Shown here piece after piece: positions 1 through 5,843 of a DNA stretch of 7,807 nucleotides. Origin of the DNA: Anaerolineales bacterium (GTDB lineage: Bacteria; Chloroflexota; Anaerolineae; Anaerolineales; E44-bin32); assembly GCA_011772595.1 (NCBI GenBank), contig WVZH01000565.1, positions 1 to 7,807 of the forward strand, in the 5' to 3' direction. Position 1 is the first letter of the stretch. Each line of letters starts with the position of its first letter. The notes beneath the pieces were generated by a model that saw only the letters and a program-made list of their open reading frames with translations, was not told where the DNA came from and did no database searches. The position numbers were made by a program, and so were the translations under genes.

Positions 1-10
1 TATCTCCTAA

Positions 11-43
11 GGTCAAACTGTAACCTATGTCTTCGGGTCAAAC
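11..43 (+). repeat. 8-bp direct repeat upstream of degV
   Basis: The octamer GGTCAAAC occurs at 11-18 and again at 36-43, 25 bp apart start to start. It lies in the 137-bp leader before the DegV gene. Two copies on roughly the same region of the helix could be activator or repressor half-sites, but an 8-bp repeat in a short AT/GC-mixed leader can also arise by chance. No convincing -35/-10 pair was found in this leader. One plus-strand frame is open from the window edge to a stop at 76-78 and could be the tail of an upstream gene, but 25 codons are too few to judge. Confidence 0.25.
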
Positions 44-137
44 ATCGCGAACCGCCCCTACGTGTTATTCATCTGTAGCCGGGCATCGAACTCTCCGAAT
101 AGGTGTTTAAATCTACAACCGTCCGAGGGAGGAGATC

Positions 138-992
138 GTGTCACGCGTTGCAATTGTTACGGATACCGATTCCAGTATCCCCCTTGACGTCGCCGCTCGG
201 TATAGCATTATTCAAGTACCCGTCAATGTGCATTTCGGGGAAGAGGTCTTTGAGACCGGTGTGGACATCGACGATGTGCAGCTCTTCGAGCGCGTCGACC
301 GAGAGGGGCAACTACCGACCACCTCCGCGCCTGCGCCCGGCAAGTTCATGGAGGCCTTCCAACAATCCTTCTCTGGTGGTGTAGATGCGGTGGTTTGCTT
401 CTGTGTCAGCAGTGAGGTGAGTGCCATCTATAGCGCTGCGCTCACAGCCCGCGACATGATGCCGGAACACGACATTACCGTAGTGGACTCTCGAAGCTTG
501 AGCATGGGACAAGGTTTTATGGTATTGGCCGCTGCGGAGGCCGCCGGGCAGGGCGCCTCGAAAGACGCAGTCGTCGAGCGAGCGCTCGATGTGGGTGGCC
601 GCACATACCTGTTCGCGGCGTTGTCGACGCTGAAGTATCTAGCGATGAGTGGAAGGGTAGGGAATCTTGCAGCCGGGATCGCCAACGTCCTGAACGTCAA
701 ACCGATCCTCACCATTCGAGAGGGGAAGCTGGATATGTTGGAACGCGTTCGGACGCAAAGCAAATCGTTTGCGCGTGTGATTGAGCTTACGGACCAAGCA
801 GCGGCGGGACGTTCGATCGAGCGTATGACGATTCTCCATGTTGCCGCTAAGGAAGATGCCTGGCGATTTGAATCTCAACTACGGTCCAGCATGACATGTC
901 CGGAGCAGATACCGCTTGCCGAACTCACACCTGGCCTCTCCGTTCACTCGGGGGCGGGATTGGTGGGTGTCTCTTTTGTGGTCGCTCGTTAA
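138..992 (+). CDS. DegV family (FakB-type) fatty-acid-binding protein
   Basis: This 284-residue protein has the full DegV length. Known DegV/FakB proteins bind a fatty acid and, with the kinase FakA, present it for phosphorylation to acyl phosphate in the cytoplasm. Visible family motifs are TDTDSS (8-13), PTTSAPAPG (60-68, fatty-acid carboxylate region), [10 protein letters not shown] (91-100), [12 protein letters not shown] (115-126), [12 protein letters not shown] (165-176), NVKPIL (186-191), RVRT (203-206) and a C-terminal HSGAG (270-274) holding the conserved His. The usual S-G-T of the second ligand motif reads S95-A96-I97, a departure from the consensus. The GTG start is chosen because GGAGG at 128-132 sits 5 nt upstream and the N-terminal beta strand begins at once (SRVAIVTD). 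No signal peptide or membrane segment is seen. No FakA gene is in the window, so the partner must be elsewhere. It ends 19 bp from the convergent uppS, with no clear terminator between them. Family assignment is secure; which lipid it binds is not readable. Confidence 0.93.
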   Translation: MSRVAIVTDTDSSIPLDVAARYSIIQVPVNVHFGEEVFETGVDIDDVQLFERVDREGQLPTTSAPAPGKFMEAFQQSFSGGVDAVVCFCVSSEVSAIYSAALTARDMMPEHDITVVDSRSLSMGQGFMVLAAAEAAGQGASKDAVVERALDVGGRTYLFAALSTLKYLAMSGRVGNLAAGIANVLNVKPILTIREGKLDMLERVRTQSKSFARVIELTDQAAAGRSIERMTILHVAAKEDAWRFESQLRSSMTCPEQIPLAELTPGLSVHSGAGLVGVSFVVAR

Positions 993-1011
993 ACTTGATT
1001 GCCTTTAAACG

Positions 1012-1761
1012 TCAGGCCGCTTTCGCTGGGATCTCGTCTCTAAGGTGAGGATTGGCTGCATAATAGGTCAAGGCGTTTTCAAACGCTGTCTCATCGAAAT
1101 CGGGCCAATAAACCTCGGTCGTATAGAAAAGCGCGTGAGCCCCTTGCCAAAGCAAGAAGTTGGATAGACGTAGTTCGCCCCCTGTGCGGATGATTAAATC
1201 TGGATCTGGTTGGCCGTATGTGTAGAGGTACTGGCTTACCAACTCTTCGTTGACCTCGGCCGAGGAGATGCGATCGCGCAAGATGCGCTGAATGGCATGT
1301 GAGATTTCGGCTCGACCGCCATAGTTGAAGGCGATGTTGAGGGTCAATCTTTGATTGGCCCTCGTGAGCGCGATCGCTTCCCGCACCTTTTGTTGCAAGG
1401 AGGGGGTAAGTCTGTCCAACCGGCCGAGGTGGCGCAACTTTACGCCTTGTTGATGGAGTTCAGGAAGCTCACGTTTCAGGGACCTTTCGATGAGCGCTAG
1501 CAGGCCCTGCACCTCCTCTGCAGGGCGGTTCCAATTCTCAGTGGAGAAAGCGTAAAGGGTTAGGTGACGAATGCCAGATTTGACCGTGGCACGAATGATA
1601 CGCCGCAAGTTTTCGACACCCGCTCGATGACCTGCAAGGCGTGGCAGCCCGCGCAAGCGCGCCCATCTCCCGTTGCCGTCCATGATGATCGCGACATGAG
1701 TCGGTAGGCGAGCAGTTGGTGTGAGGCCTTCTTTGGATGTGTTCGTCATTGGATCGACCAT
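1012..1761 (-). CDS. uppS: Isoprenyl transferase, undecaprenyl diphosphate synthase type
   Basis: This 249-residue cis-prenyltransferase has the usual length. The family condenses isopentenyl diphosphate onto farnesyl diphosphate to make the C55 carrier for cell-wall glycan export, at the cytoplasmic membrane face. Motifs in order: HVAIIMDGNGRWA (22-34, catalytic D28), GHRAG (44-48), LYAFSTENWNRP (69-80), NIAFNYGGR (142-150), DLIIRTGGELRLSNFLLWQ (188-206, diphosphate-binding R192, R198, S200) and WPDF (219-222). A71 aligns with E. coli A69, where a small residue goes with long-chain products. Two oddities: the AYAE motif reads AHAL, so the Mg2+-binding Glu (E. coli E213) is L211; and the C-terminal RRFG is absent. 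The start at 1761 is chosen because GAGGGG (1767-1772) lies 5 nt upstream. An ATG at 1749 would instead give a classic 4-bp ATGA overlap with the preceding gene. The usual neighbours frr, cdsA and dxr are not here, so this may be a second copy in the genome. Confidence 0.93.
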   Translation of the reverse strand: MVDPMTNTSKEGLTPTARLPTHVAIIMDGNGRWARLRGLPRLAGHRAGVENLRRIIRATVKSGIRHLTLYAFSTENWNRPAEEVQGLLALIERSLKRELPELHQQGVKLRHLGRLDRLTPSLQQKVREAIALTRANQRLTLNIAFNYGGRAEISHAIQRILRDRISSAEVNEELVSQYLYTYGQPDPDLIIRTGGELRLSNFLLWQGAHALFYTTEVYWPDFDETAFENALTYYAANPHLRDEIPAKAA

Positions 1762-2525
1762 TCGGACCCCTCAGCCTCGGTCAAGAGTCTCTCATGTGGA
1801 ACGTGTCTGGCTTCGCTGTTTGATTCATGCAGTTCCGGTGCGAGAGGTTCTGGGCGCATCGACGGATTTTTCAATTGTGTCGACATGTCCAAGATCGGGG
1901 CTGACATCAGCAACAATGCTAGACCGAAAAGTGGCCAGTTAAACGAGGTGGGCATTACTATACGGATGCTTTCCGGGTCGCGGAGGATCAATAGAAGCGC
2001 GTCAGACATGAAAATTCCCAGCGCGAGCAGGACACCAGCGTTCCCCATCCACAATGCGCGACGGGACGGCCACGGGGCAAAATGCTGTCGAGCGGATTGG
2101 GTGGCCAATGTAGCCCCCAAGATCATCAAGAGCGAAATGAGGATGGGCGCAAGAACGGGACCCCACCATGGCAGCGGGATCAAAAAGAGAATGTCCCAGT
2201 CCAGAAGGGTACGCGGCCAACCGATGTTAACCTTCAGAATGGCGTAATAGAGAATGTCCCAGACCCCGAATGCGAGCAGGGCGTACGCGATCCGCGTGCG
2301 TCGTGTTCGCCCAGCCAGCAAGCCAACGCTTAGTAGCATGATCAAAGTCGCCAATTCACGTACATATTCGACATTTCCCAAGCCGTGGTAGGTGGGTAGG
2401 GGATTTGCTTGGTAGGGTTCGATCCGATCTACAAGCGTGCGCAGATAGATGACGGCCGCGGCCTCGACCCAGGCAAAGGCCGCGGAAAACACGACCACGA
2501 TCCCCCAGCGTACTCGTTGAAGCAT
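1746..2525 (-). CDS. Unrecognised six-span integral membrane protein, cotranscribed with uppS
   Basis: I do not recognise this 259-residue protein as a named family. Hydrophobic stretches suggest six membrane spans, near residues 8-28, 57-72, 78-97, 112-141, 158-180 and 192-214. A hydrophilic, acidic tail of about 45 residues (215-259) follows. Charged or aromatic groups that look conserved-like are E21, VEYVRELAT (52-60), FGVWDILYY (86-94) and DWDILFLIPLPWWGPV (109-124), where acidic residues lie in or at the membrane. This pattern could mean a transporter, an enzyme or a structural membrane protein; no catalytic motif is visible. The ATG at 2525 is preceded by AGAAGG with a 4-nt spacer. Its last codons overlap the start of uppS, so the two are probably translationally coupled. 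That makes a role in the envelope or polyprenyl lipid metabolism a reasonable but unproved inference. No clear promoter was found for it in the divergent gap; a TAAAAT (minus strand, 2583-2588) lacks a good -35. Confidence 0.85.
   Translation of the reverse strand: MLQRVRWGIVVVFSAAFAWVEAAAVIYLRTLVDRIEPYQANPLPTYHGLGNVEYVRELATLIMLLSVGLLAGRTRRTRIAYALLAFGVWDILYYAILKVNIGWPRTLLDWDILFLIPLPWWGPVLAPILISLLMILGATLATQSARQHFAPWPSRRALWMGNAGVLLALGIFMSDALLLILRDPESIRIVMPTSFNWPLFGLALLLMSAPILDMSTQLKNPSMRPEPLAPELHESNSEARHVPHERLLTEAEGSEWSIQ
1767..1772 (-). promoter_or_regulatory. Ribosome binding site deciding the uppS start
   Basis: On the minus strand GAGGGG lies 5 nt before the ATG at 1761 and 17 nt before the alternative ATG at 1749. 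Normal spacing favours the 1761 start, which gives a 16-bp overlap with the membrane protein gene. Re-initiation at 1749 through the ATGA overlap remains possible. The four extra residues (MVDP) lie outside the conserved domain and so do not decide the matter. Confidence 0.5.
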
Positions 2526-2554
2526 CTGTCCTTCTTTACCCTTTTTAATGTGAT

Positions 2555-2565
2555 GTTACAGTAAC
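2555..2565. repeat. 11-bp odd palindrome GTTAC-A-GTAAC
   Basis: Five-base arms GTTAC and GTAAC flank a single A. It sits 30 bp upstream of the minus-strand membrane protein start, a natural place for an operator of the uppS operon. Short arms mean chance is a serious alternative. Confidence 0.3.
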
Positions 2566-2603
2566 GCCGCAGCCAGCGCCAGATTTTAAATGGCTGGTTT
2601 ACC

Positions 2604-2615
2604 GCACCTAGGTGC
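2604..2615. repeat. 12-bp perfect palindrome abutting the -35 box
   Basis: GCACCTAGGTGC reads the same on both strands. It ends one base before the TTGACA -35 element at 2616, the position typical of a class II activator site or a repressor that blocks polymerase. It could serve either divergent transcript. Confidence 0.45.
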
Positions 2616-2644
2616 TTGACAGGCTCACGGCTTGATCTGACAAT
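2616..2644 (+). promoter_or_regulatory. Sigma70-type promoter for the two-component pair
   Basis: A perfect -35 TTGACA (2616-2621) is followed after exactly 17 bp by GACAAT (2639-2644), a 4/6 match to TATAAT. Transcription would begin near 2651, giving a leader of about 38 nt before the regulator ATG at 2689. The -10 lies inside the left arm and loop of a dyad (2636-2653), and a perfect palindrome abuts the -35, so the promoter is probably regulated. Confidence 0.55.
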
Positions 2645-2653
2645 CCTGTCAGA
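2636..2653. promoter_or_regulatory. Candidate operator: dyad over the -10 and start site
   Basis: TCTGACA-ATCC-TGTCAGA has perfect 7-bp arms around a 4-bp centre and covers the predicted -10 and start point. Its right half (CCTGTCA, 2645-2651) is also the exact inverse of TGACAGG (2617-2623) at the -35. Three TGACA-type half-sites therefore lie across the promoter. This fits autoregulation by the downstream response regulator or repression by another protein; the DNA-binding factor is not identified. Confidence 0.4.
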
Positions 2654-2688
2654 AGCGAGAAACCATAGTTGTTGCGGATAAGAACAAG

Positions 2689-3462
2689 ATGGCCCTGAAA
2701 GATGATGAACAGCTGCAATTAATGTTGGTAGAAGACAATCCTGCCCTCCGAGGTGCTCTCAAGGAGGGGCTTGAGGAAACCGGTTTGGTCGTCGTCGTGG
2801 CGGAGACGGATACTGGCGAAGACGCGCTGGAGATCTGTCTCGTCGAACCACCGGAAGTCATCCTCATGGACGTGAAGTTGACGGGAGAGATGAACGGTAT
2901 ACAGGCTGCGGTCGCCATCCGTGGTGAGCACCCGCGTTTACCGGTCGTCTTCTACTCGATCCAGGATGAGGATGCCTATTACAGAGATTTCCGGCGTGCG
3001 GGTATTCTGAGTCACTACGCGTACGTGAGGAAGTCGAATTTCCTTCTTCCGGAAATGATCATCCCGCTGCTCAAGGATGCCATCGCGGGGCGCAGTTTTA
3101 TCGACCCGGAAATCGTGTCGCGGGTGGAAGAGGTACGGCATAAAGATGAGCAATCGCCGCTCTCGCTTTTAGAGCCGATGGAGCAAGAGGTAGCGCAAAT
3201 GCTGGCACATGGGATGACCAACGAACAAATCGCCACTCGCTTAGGATTCCGCGACAAGCGAAGTGTCAGCCGCATCAATGGAGCTATCTACACTGCTTGG
3301 GGCTTGATCGAAACGGCGACGGATGAGAAAGTCGCCCGGACGCGAGCAGCAATCATCTACCAACACGGACAATTCATTGTGTGGGATGACGAGGGCACGC
3401 CGAAAGTGGCGGATCGCCGGGGAAATTGGGTGCCACTGCGGCTTGACGATCGTCCTGCCTGA
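2689..3462 (+). CDS. REC-HTH (LuxR/NarL-like) response regulator
   Basis: This 257-residue DNA-binding regulator is likely phosphorylated by the kinase encoded next door. The receiver domain (about 9-132) has the acidic pair E15-D16, phospho-acceptor D61 (LMDVKLTG), S90 at the Thr/Ser switch position and K115 (VRKS), so it should be active. After a linker, residues about 158-205 form a LuxR-like helix-turn-helix: LEPMEQEVAQMLAHGMTNEQ is the counterpart of the family's L-T-x-R-E-x-E-V-L...G-x-S/T-N-x-E-I-A, and RSVSRINGAIYTAWGL covers the recognition helix and beyond. Unlike NarL-type proteins, which end soon after the HTH, about 50 more residues follow, including a polar tail (232-257). The ATG start has only a weak ribosome site (GATAAGAAC), but the receiver beta strand begins near residue 9, which supports this start. 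It precedes the kinase gene by 27 nt and is probably cotranscribed from the promoter at 2616. Its target genes are unknown; the dyads upstream hint at self-regulation. Confidence 0.88.
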   Translation: MALKDDEQLQLMLVEDNPALRGALKEGLEETGLVVVVAETDTGEDALEICLVEPPEVILMDVKLTGEMNGIQAAVAIRGEHPRLPVVFYSIQDEDAYYRDFRRAGILSHYAYVRKSNFLLPEMIIPLLKDAIAGRSFIDPEIVSRVEEVRHKDEQSPLSLLEPMEQEVAQMLAHGMTNEQIATRLGFRDKRSVSRINGAIYTAWGLIETATDEKVARTRAAIIYQHGQFIVWDDEGTPKVADRRGNWVPLRLDDRPA

Positions 3463-3489
3463 AACCATGGACAAGGTATTGACTGGCCA

Positions 3490-5619
3490 ATGACAGGAGA
3501 GTTCCCGCTAGATTGGGCCATTCTGGCCGTGTCTTTATTCAATTCCATCCTGCTGGTGTGGCTGGGATTATCCGTGCTCCTGAACGCGGAGAGGCGAAGA
3601 TGGGGTGTATGGCTCGTAGGTTGTGGTTTATTGACTGGTGGCGCCTTCTTCCTGAGCCATACAGCGATCCTGGGGCTCGGATTGGAATTCTTCGGCAAGG
3701 GATTGATACTGTGGTGGCAGATGGGTTGGATTCCCGTTGTGGCACTGCCATTTGCATGGTACGTGGTCATGCTTTGGTACGCGGGATTTTGGGACGACCG
3801 TCAAACGCCGCTTTATCGACGCCACCGAGCTTGGTTTCGTTTTGCTTCACTGCTTACTCTGGTGACATTAGTGCTATTCCTCTTTGCCAATCCACTCCCG
3901 ATTTTTACAGAAAATATCCAGTTGGATTACACCGCAATCCCGTCGGTTGGCGAAATTCCTCTGTTGGTCATCTCCTATCCTGTTAATCTCATCTTCTGTT
4001 TGATCCTCTCGCTAGATGTATTACGCAGTCCGGGTCCCTCGGGACGTGTGATGGGCGAACTGGCGCGCCGCCGAGCTCGTCCTTGGTTGGTCGCTGCATC
4101 GGTCGTGCAATTGGTAGTCAATCTGCTTGTGGCGTGGGTGATGATCTATCTTCTATCTCAGGCTCGAGAAGGCAGCCTACAACTAGAGATGACGACCACG
4201 CTCGCTTGGTTTGATCTAAGCATTGCATCACTCATAGGAGTGGCCGCCGTGCTGACCGGGCAGGCCGTGGTATCTTATGAAGTTTTTACCGGAAAGACCT
4301 TGCCTCGTCGCGGATTGCAGCGCTATTGGCATCGCGCCGTTGTATTGGCTGGTGGATACAGCGCACTGCTCGGTTGGAGCTTAGCGCTCCAATTGCATCC
4401 ACTGTTCAGCCTTTTGATGGCAACCATCATGATGACGGTCTTCTACGCTTTACTCGGTTGGCGGTCCTACGTGGAGCGAGAGCGTTTTATGCAACTGTTA
4501 CGACCATTTGTGACTAGTCAGCGCTTGTACGACCAACTCATAAAACCCACGACCTCTATACCGATGGAAGTTGATGTGATGATGCCTTTCGAGGGACTCT
4601 GCGAGGACGTATTGGAGACAGGCGTCGCATACATGGCCGCTTTGGGTCCTCTGGCACCTTTTGTGGGTCCGCCATTGGTCTATCCACGCGGTTCTTCGTC
4701 GCCATTGCCTCCATTAGCGGAAATTACGAAGCAGTTTAAATCTCCTGCGATGATGTGGTTGCCCATACGTCCGACCCAGTACGGTGGTGCGAGTTGGGCA
4801 GTACCTTTGTGGAGTGAGCGAGGGTTGGTCGGCGTGCTACTGTTAGGTATGAAGCGGGGCGGCGGTTTGTACACTCAAGAAGAGATCGAGATCGCCCGTA
4901 CGATAGGAGAGCGCTTGATCGATGTCTGGGCCAGCGCCGAGATGGCGCGTCGACTCATGACCCTGCAGCGGCAGCGCCTGGCTGAGAGTCAGGTGCTCGA
5001 CCAACGGGCGCGTAGAGTCCTTCACGACGAGATGCTCCCACGCTTGCACACCGCCATGCTGGCTTTACGCAGCGAACAGCTCGACAACGCTGAGGAGAAA
5101 TCCCAAGCGATCGAGCTGCTGGGAGAGGTTCACCGTCAGGTCGCCGATCTATTGCGGGATTTGCCCACGGCAACGGCGCCTGAAGTAGTGAATATGGGGC
5201 TGATTGGCGCATTGCGCCAGCTTGTCGATGAGGAGTTGCCTGATGCGTTTAATGATGTGACCTGGCAGATCGCAGCCGACGCGGAGCGGGGCACGAAAAC
5301 GATACCCAGCTTGACTGCCGAGGTGCTCTATTTCGCTGCCAGGGAAGCGATTCGGAATGCCGCCCGACATGGACGTGGGACAGATTCTACAAGGCCTTTG
5401 AATCTGAAGGTGGGATTAATGTGGGAGGATGGCCTGGAGATCCACATCGAAGACGATGGCAAAGGGATCATGGCGACGGGCGAAATGGAGCGTCTAGACG
5501 GTCAGGGACTGGCGTTTCATGGGACGATGATGGCCGTTGTTGGGGGATCTTTATCCGTTGAGAGTGTGCCAGGCGACTTTACGCGCGTGCTTCTAACGCT
5601 TCCGCGAGAGGCATGGTAG
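3490..5619 (+). CDS. Nine-span sensor histidine kinase with GAF-like domain (HisKA_3-type)
   Basis: This 709-residue membrane kinase should sense a signal in or at the membrane and phosphorylate the adjacent regulator. Hydrophobic spans lie near 8-30, 40-62, 75-98, 117-137, 155-176, 199-222, 238-262, 283-303 and 305-323. Arg-rich loops (34-37, 103-118, 186-197, 270-282) alternate so that the N-terminus is outside and the kinase inside. Residues about 345-480 resemble a GAF domain (AVPLWSERGLVGVLLLG, then YTQEEIEIA). A helical linker leads to the phosphoacceptor H512 in RARRVLHDEMLPRLH, a HisKA_3-type DHp. The ATPase domain shows the N box FAAREAIRNAARHG (N623), the G1 box EDDGKGI (654-660) and the G2 box GQGLAFHG (671-678). 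The DxxxQ phosphatase motif reads D513-EML-P517, so the usual Gln or His is missing. No known ligand-binding domain is recognised in the N-terminal half. The ATG is 27 nt after the regulator stop; its nearest AAGG (3473-3476) is rather far, so coupling to upstream translation may help. Confidence 0.9.
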   Translation: MTGEFPLDWAILAVSLFNSILLVWLGLSVLLNAERRRWGVWLVGCGLLTGGAFFLSHTAILGLGLEFFGKGLILWWQMGWIPVVALPFAWYVVMLWYAGFWDDRQTPLYRRHRAWFRFASLLTLVTLVLFLFANPLPIFTENIQLDYTAIPSVGEIPLLVISYPVNLIFCLILSLDVLRSPGPSGRVMGELARRRARPWLVAASVVQLVVNLLVAWVMIYLLSQAREGSLQLEMTTTLAWFDLSIASLIGVAAVLTGQAVVSYEVFTGKTLPRRGLQRYWHRAVVLAGGYSALLGWSLALQLHPLFSLLMATIMMTVFYALLGWRSYVERERFMQLLRPFVTSQRLYDQLIKPTTSIPMEVDVMMPFEGLCEDVLETGVAYMAALGPLAPFVGPPLVYPRGSSSPLPPLAEITKQFKSPAMMWLPIRPTQYGGASWAVPLWSERGLVGVLLLGMKRGGGLYTQEEIEIARTIGERLIDVWASAEMARRLMTLQRQRLAESQVLDQRARRVLHDEMLPRLHTAMLALRSEQLDNAEEKSQAIELLGEVHRQVADLLRDLPTATAPEVVNMGLIGALRQLVDEELPDAFNDVTWQIAADAERGTKTIPSLTAEVLYFAAREAIRNAARHGRGTDSTRPLNLKVGLMWEDGLEIHIEDDGKGIMATGEMERLDGQGLAFHGTMMAVVGGSLSVESVPGDFTRVLLTLPREAW

Positions 5620-5693
5620 ACGAGGACTTTACTGGACGATAGTGGTTGGTGCGTGGAGATAGTGTATGCAAACTTTCTATGATGTAATGATGC

Positions 5694-5717
5694 AGGGGCG
5701 CAAATAATTGCGCCCCT
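5694..5717. terminator. 10-bp perfect hairpin between convergent genes
   Basis: AGGGGCGCAA (5694-5703) pairs perfectly with TTGCGCCCCT (5708-5717) around a 4-nt loop ATAA. It lies 75 bp after the kinase stop and 127 bp after the hydrolase stop on the other strand, so it could end transcription from both sides. Neither side has a T-run, which weakens the intrinsic-terminator reading. A dispersed REP-like palindrome, or a hairpin that protects mRNA 3' ends, is an alternative. Confidence 0.45.
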
Positions 5718-5737
5718 AACAGGTTTAACACAATCAG

Positions 5738-5757
5738 GACATCCCAGCGGGGGTGTC
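5738..5757 (+). terminator. Second, weaker hairpin in the convergent gap
   Basis: GACATCCC (5738-5745) can pair with GGGGTGTC (5750-5757) as 8 bp with one G-T wobble and a 4-nt loop AGCG. It is followed by TCTCTACATTGT, only a poor T-tract. It may back up the stronger hairpin just upstream. Apart from these two structures I see nothing gene-like in 5620-5843. Confidence 0.25.
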
Positions 5758-5843
5758 TCTACATTGTCCCACCGGAGTTAGGGTGTGGTGTGGTCGTGAT
5801 AGCCGAGGATAAGGTCAAGGGTGTGCTGAAAAATTCCTCTCGC

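Noticed and set aside
104..112. TTTAAAT as a -10 element for degV
   Set aside because: No -35-like hexamer occurs at 16-18 bp upstream.
993..1011. Possible terminator in the 19-bp degV/uppS gap (TTAAAC ... TTTAAAC)
   Set aside because: The arms do not pair properly, are AT-only and are too short for a terminator hairpin.
1885..2247. 120-codon plus-strand reading frame
   Set aside because: It is antisense to the membrane protein gene, whose hydrophobic pattern and coupling to uppS are convincing; the product here is basic and patternless.
2571..2597. Imperfect dyad CCAGCGCCA ... TGGCTGG in the divergent gap
   Set aside because: Pairing needs a bulge and the arms are short; weaker than the three reported dyads and likely chance.
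3357..3770. 137-codon minus-strand reading frame
   Set aside because: It runs antisense to the regulator end and kinase start, has a low-complexity Ser/Pro-rich product and no motif.
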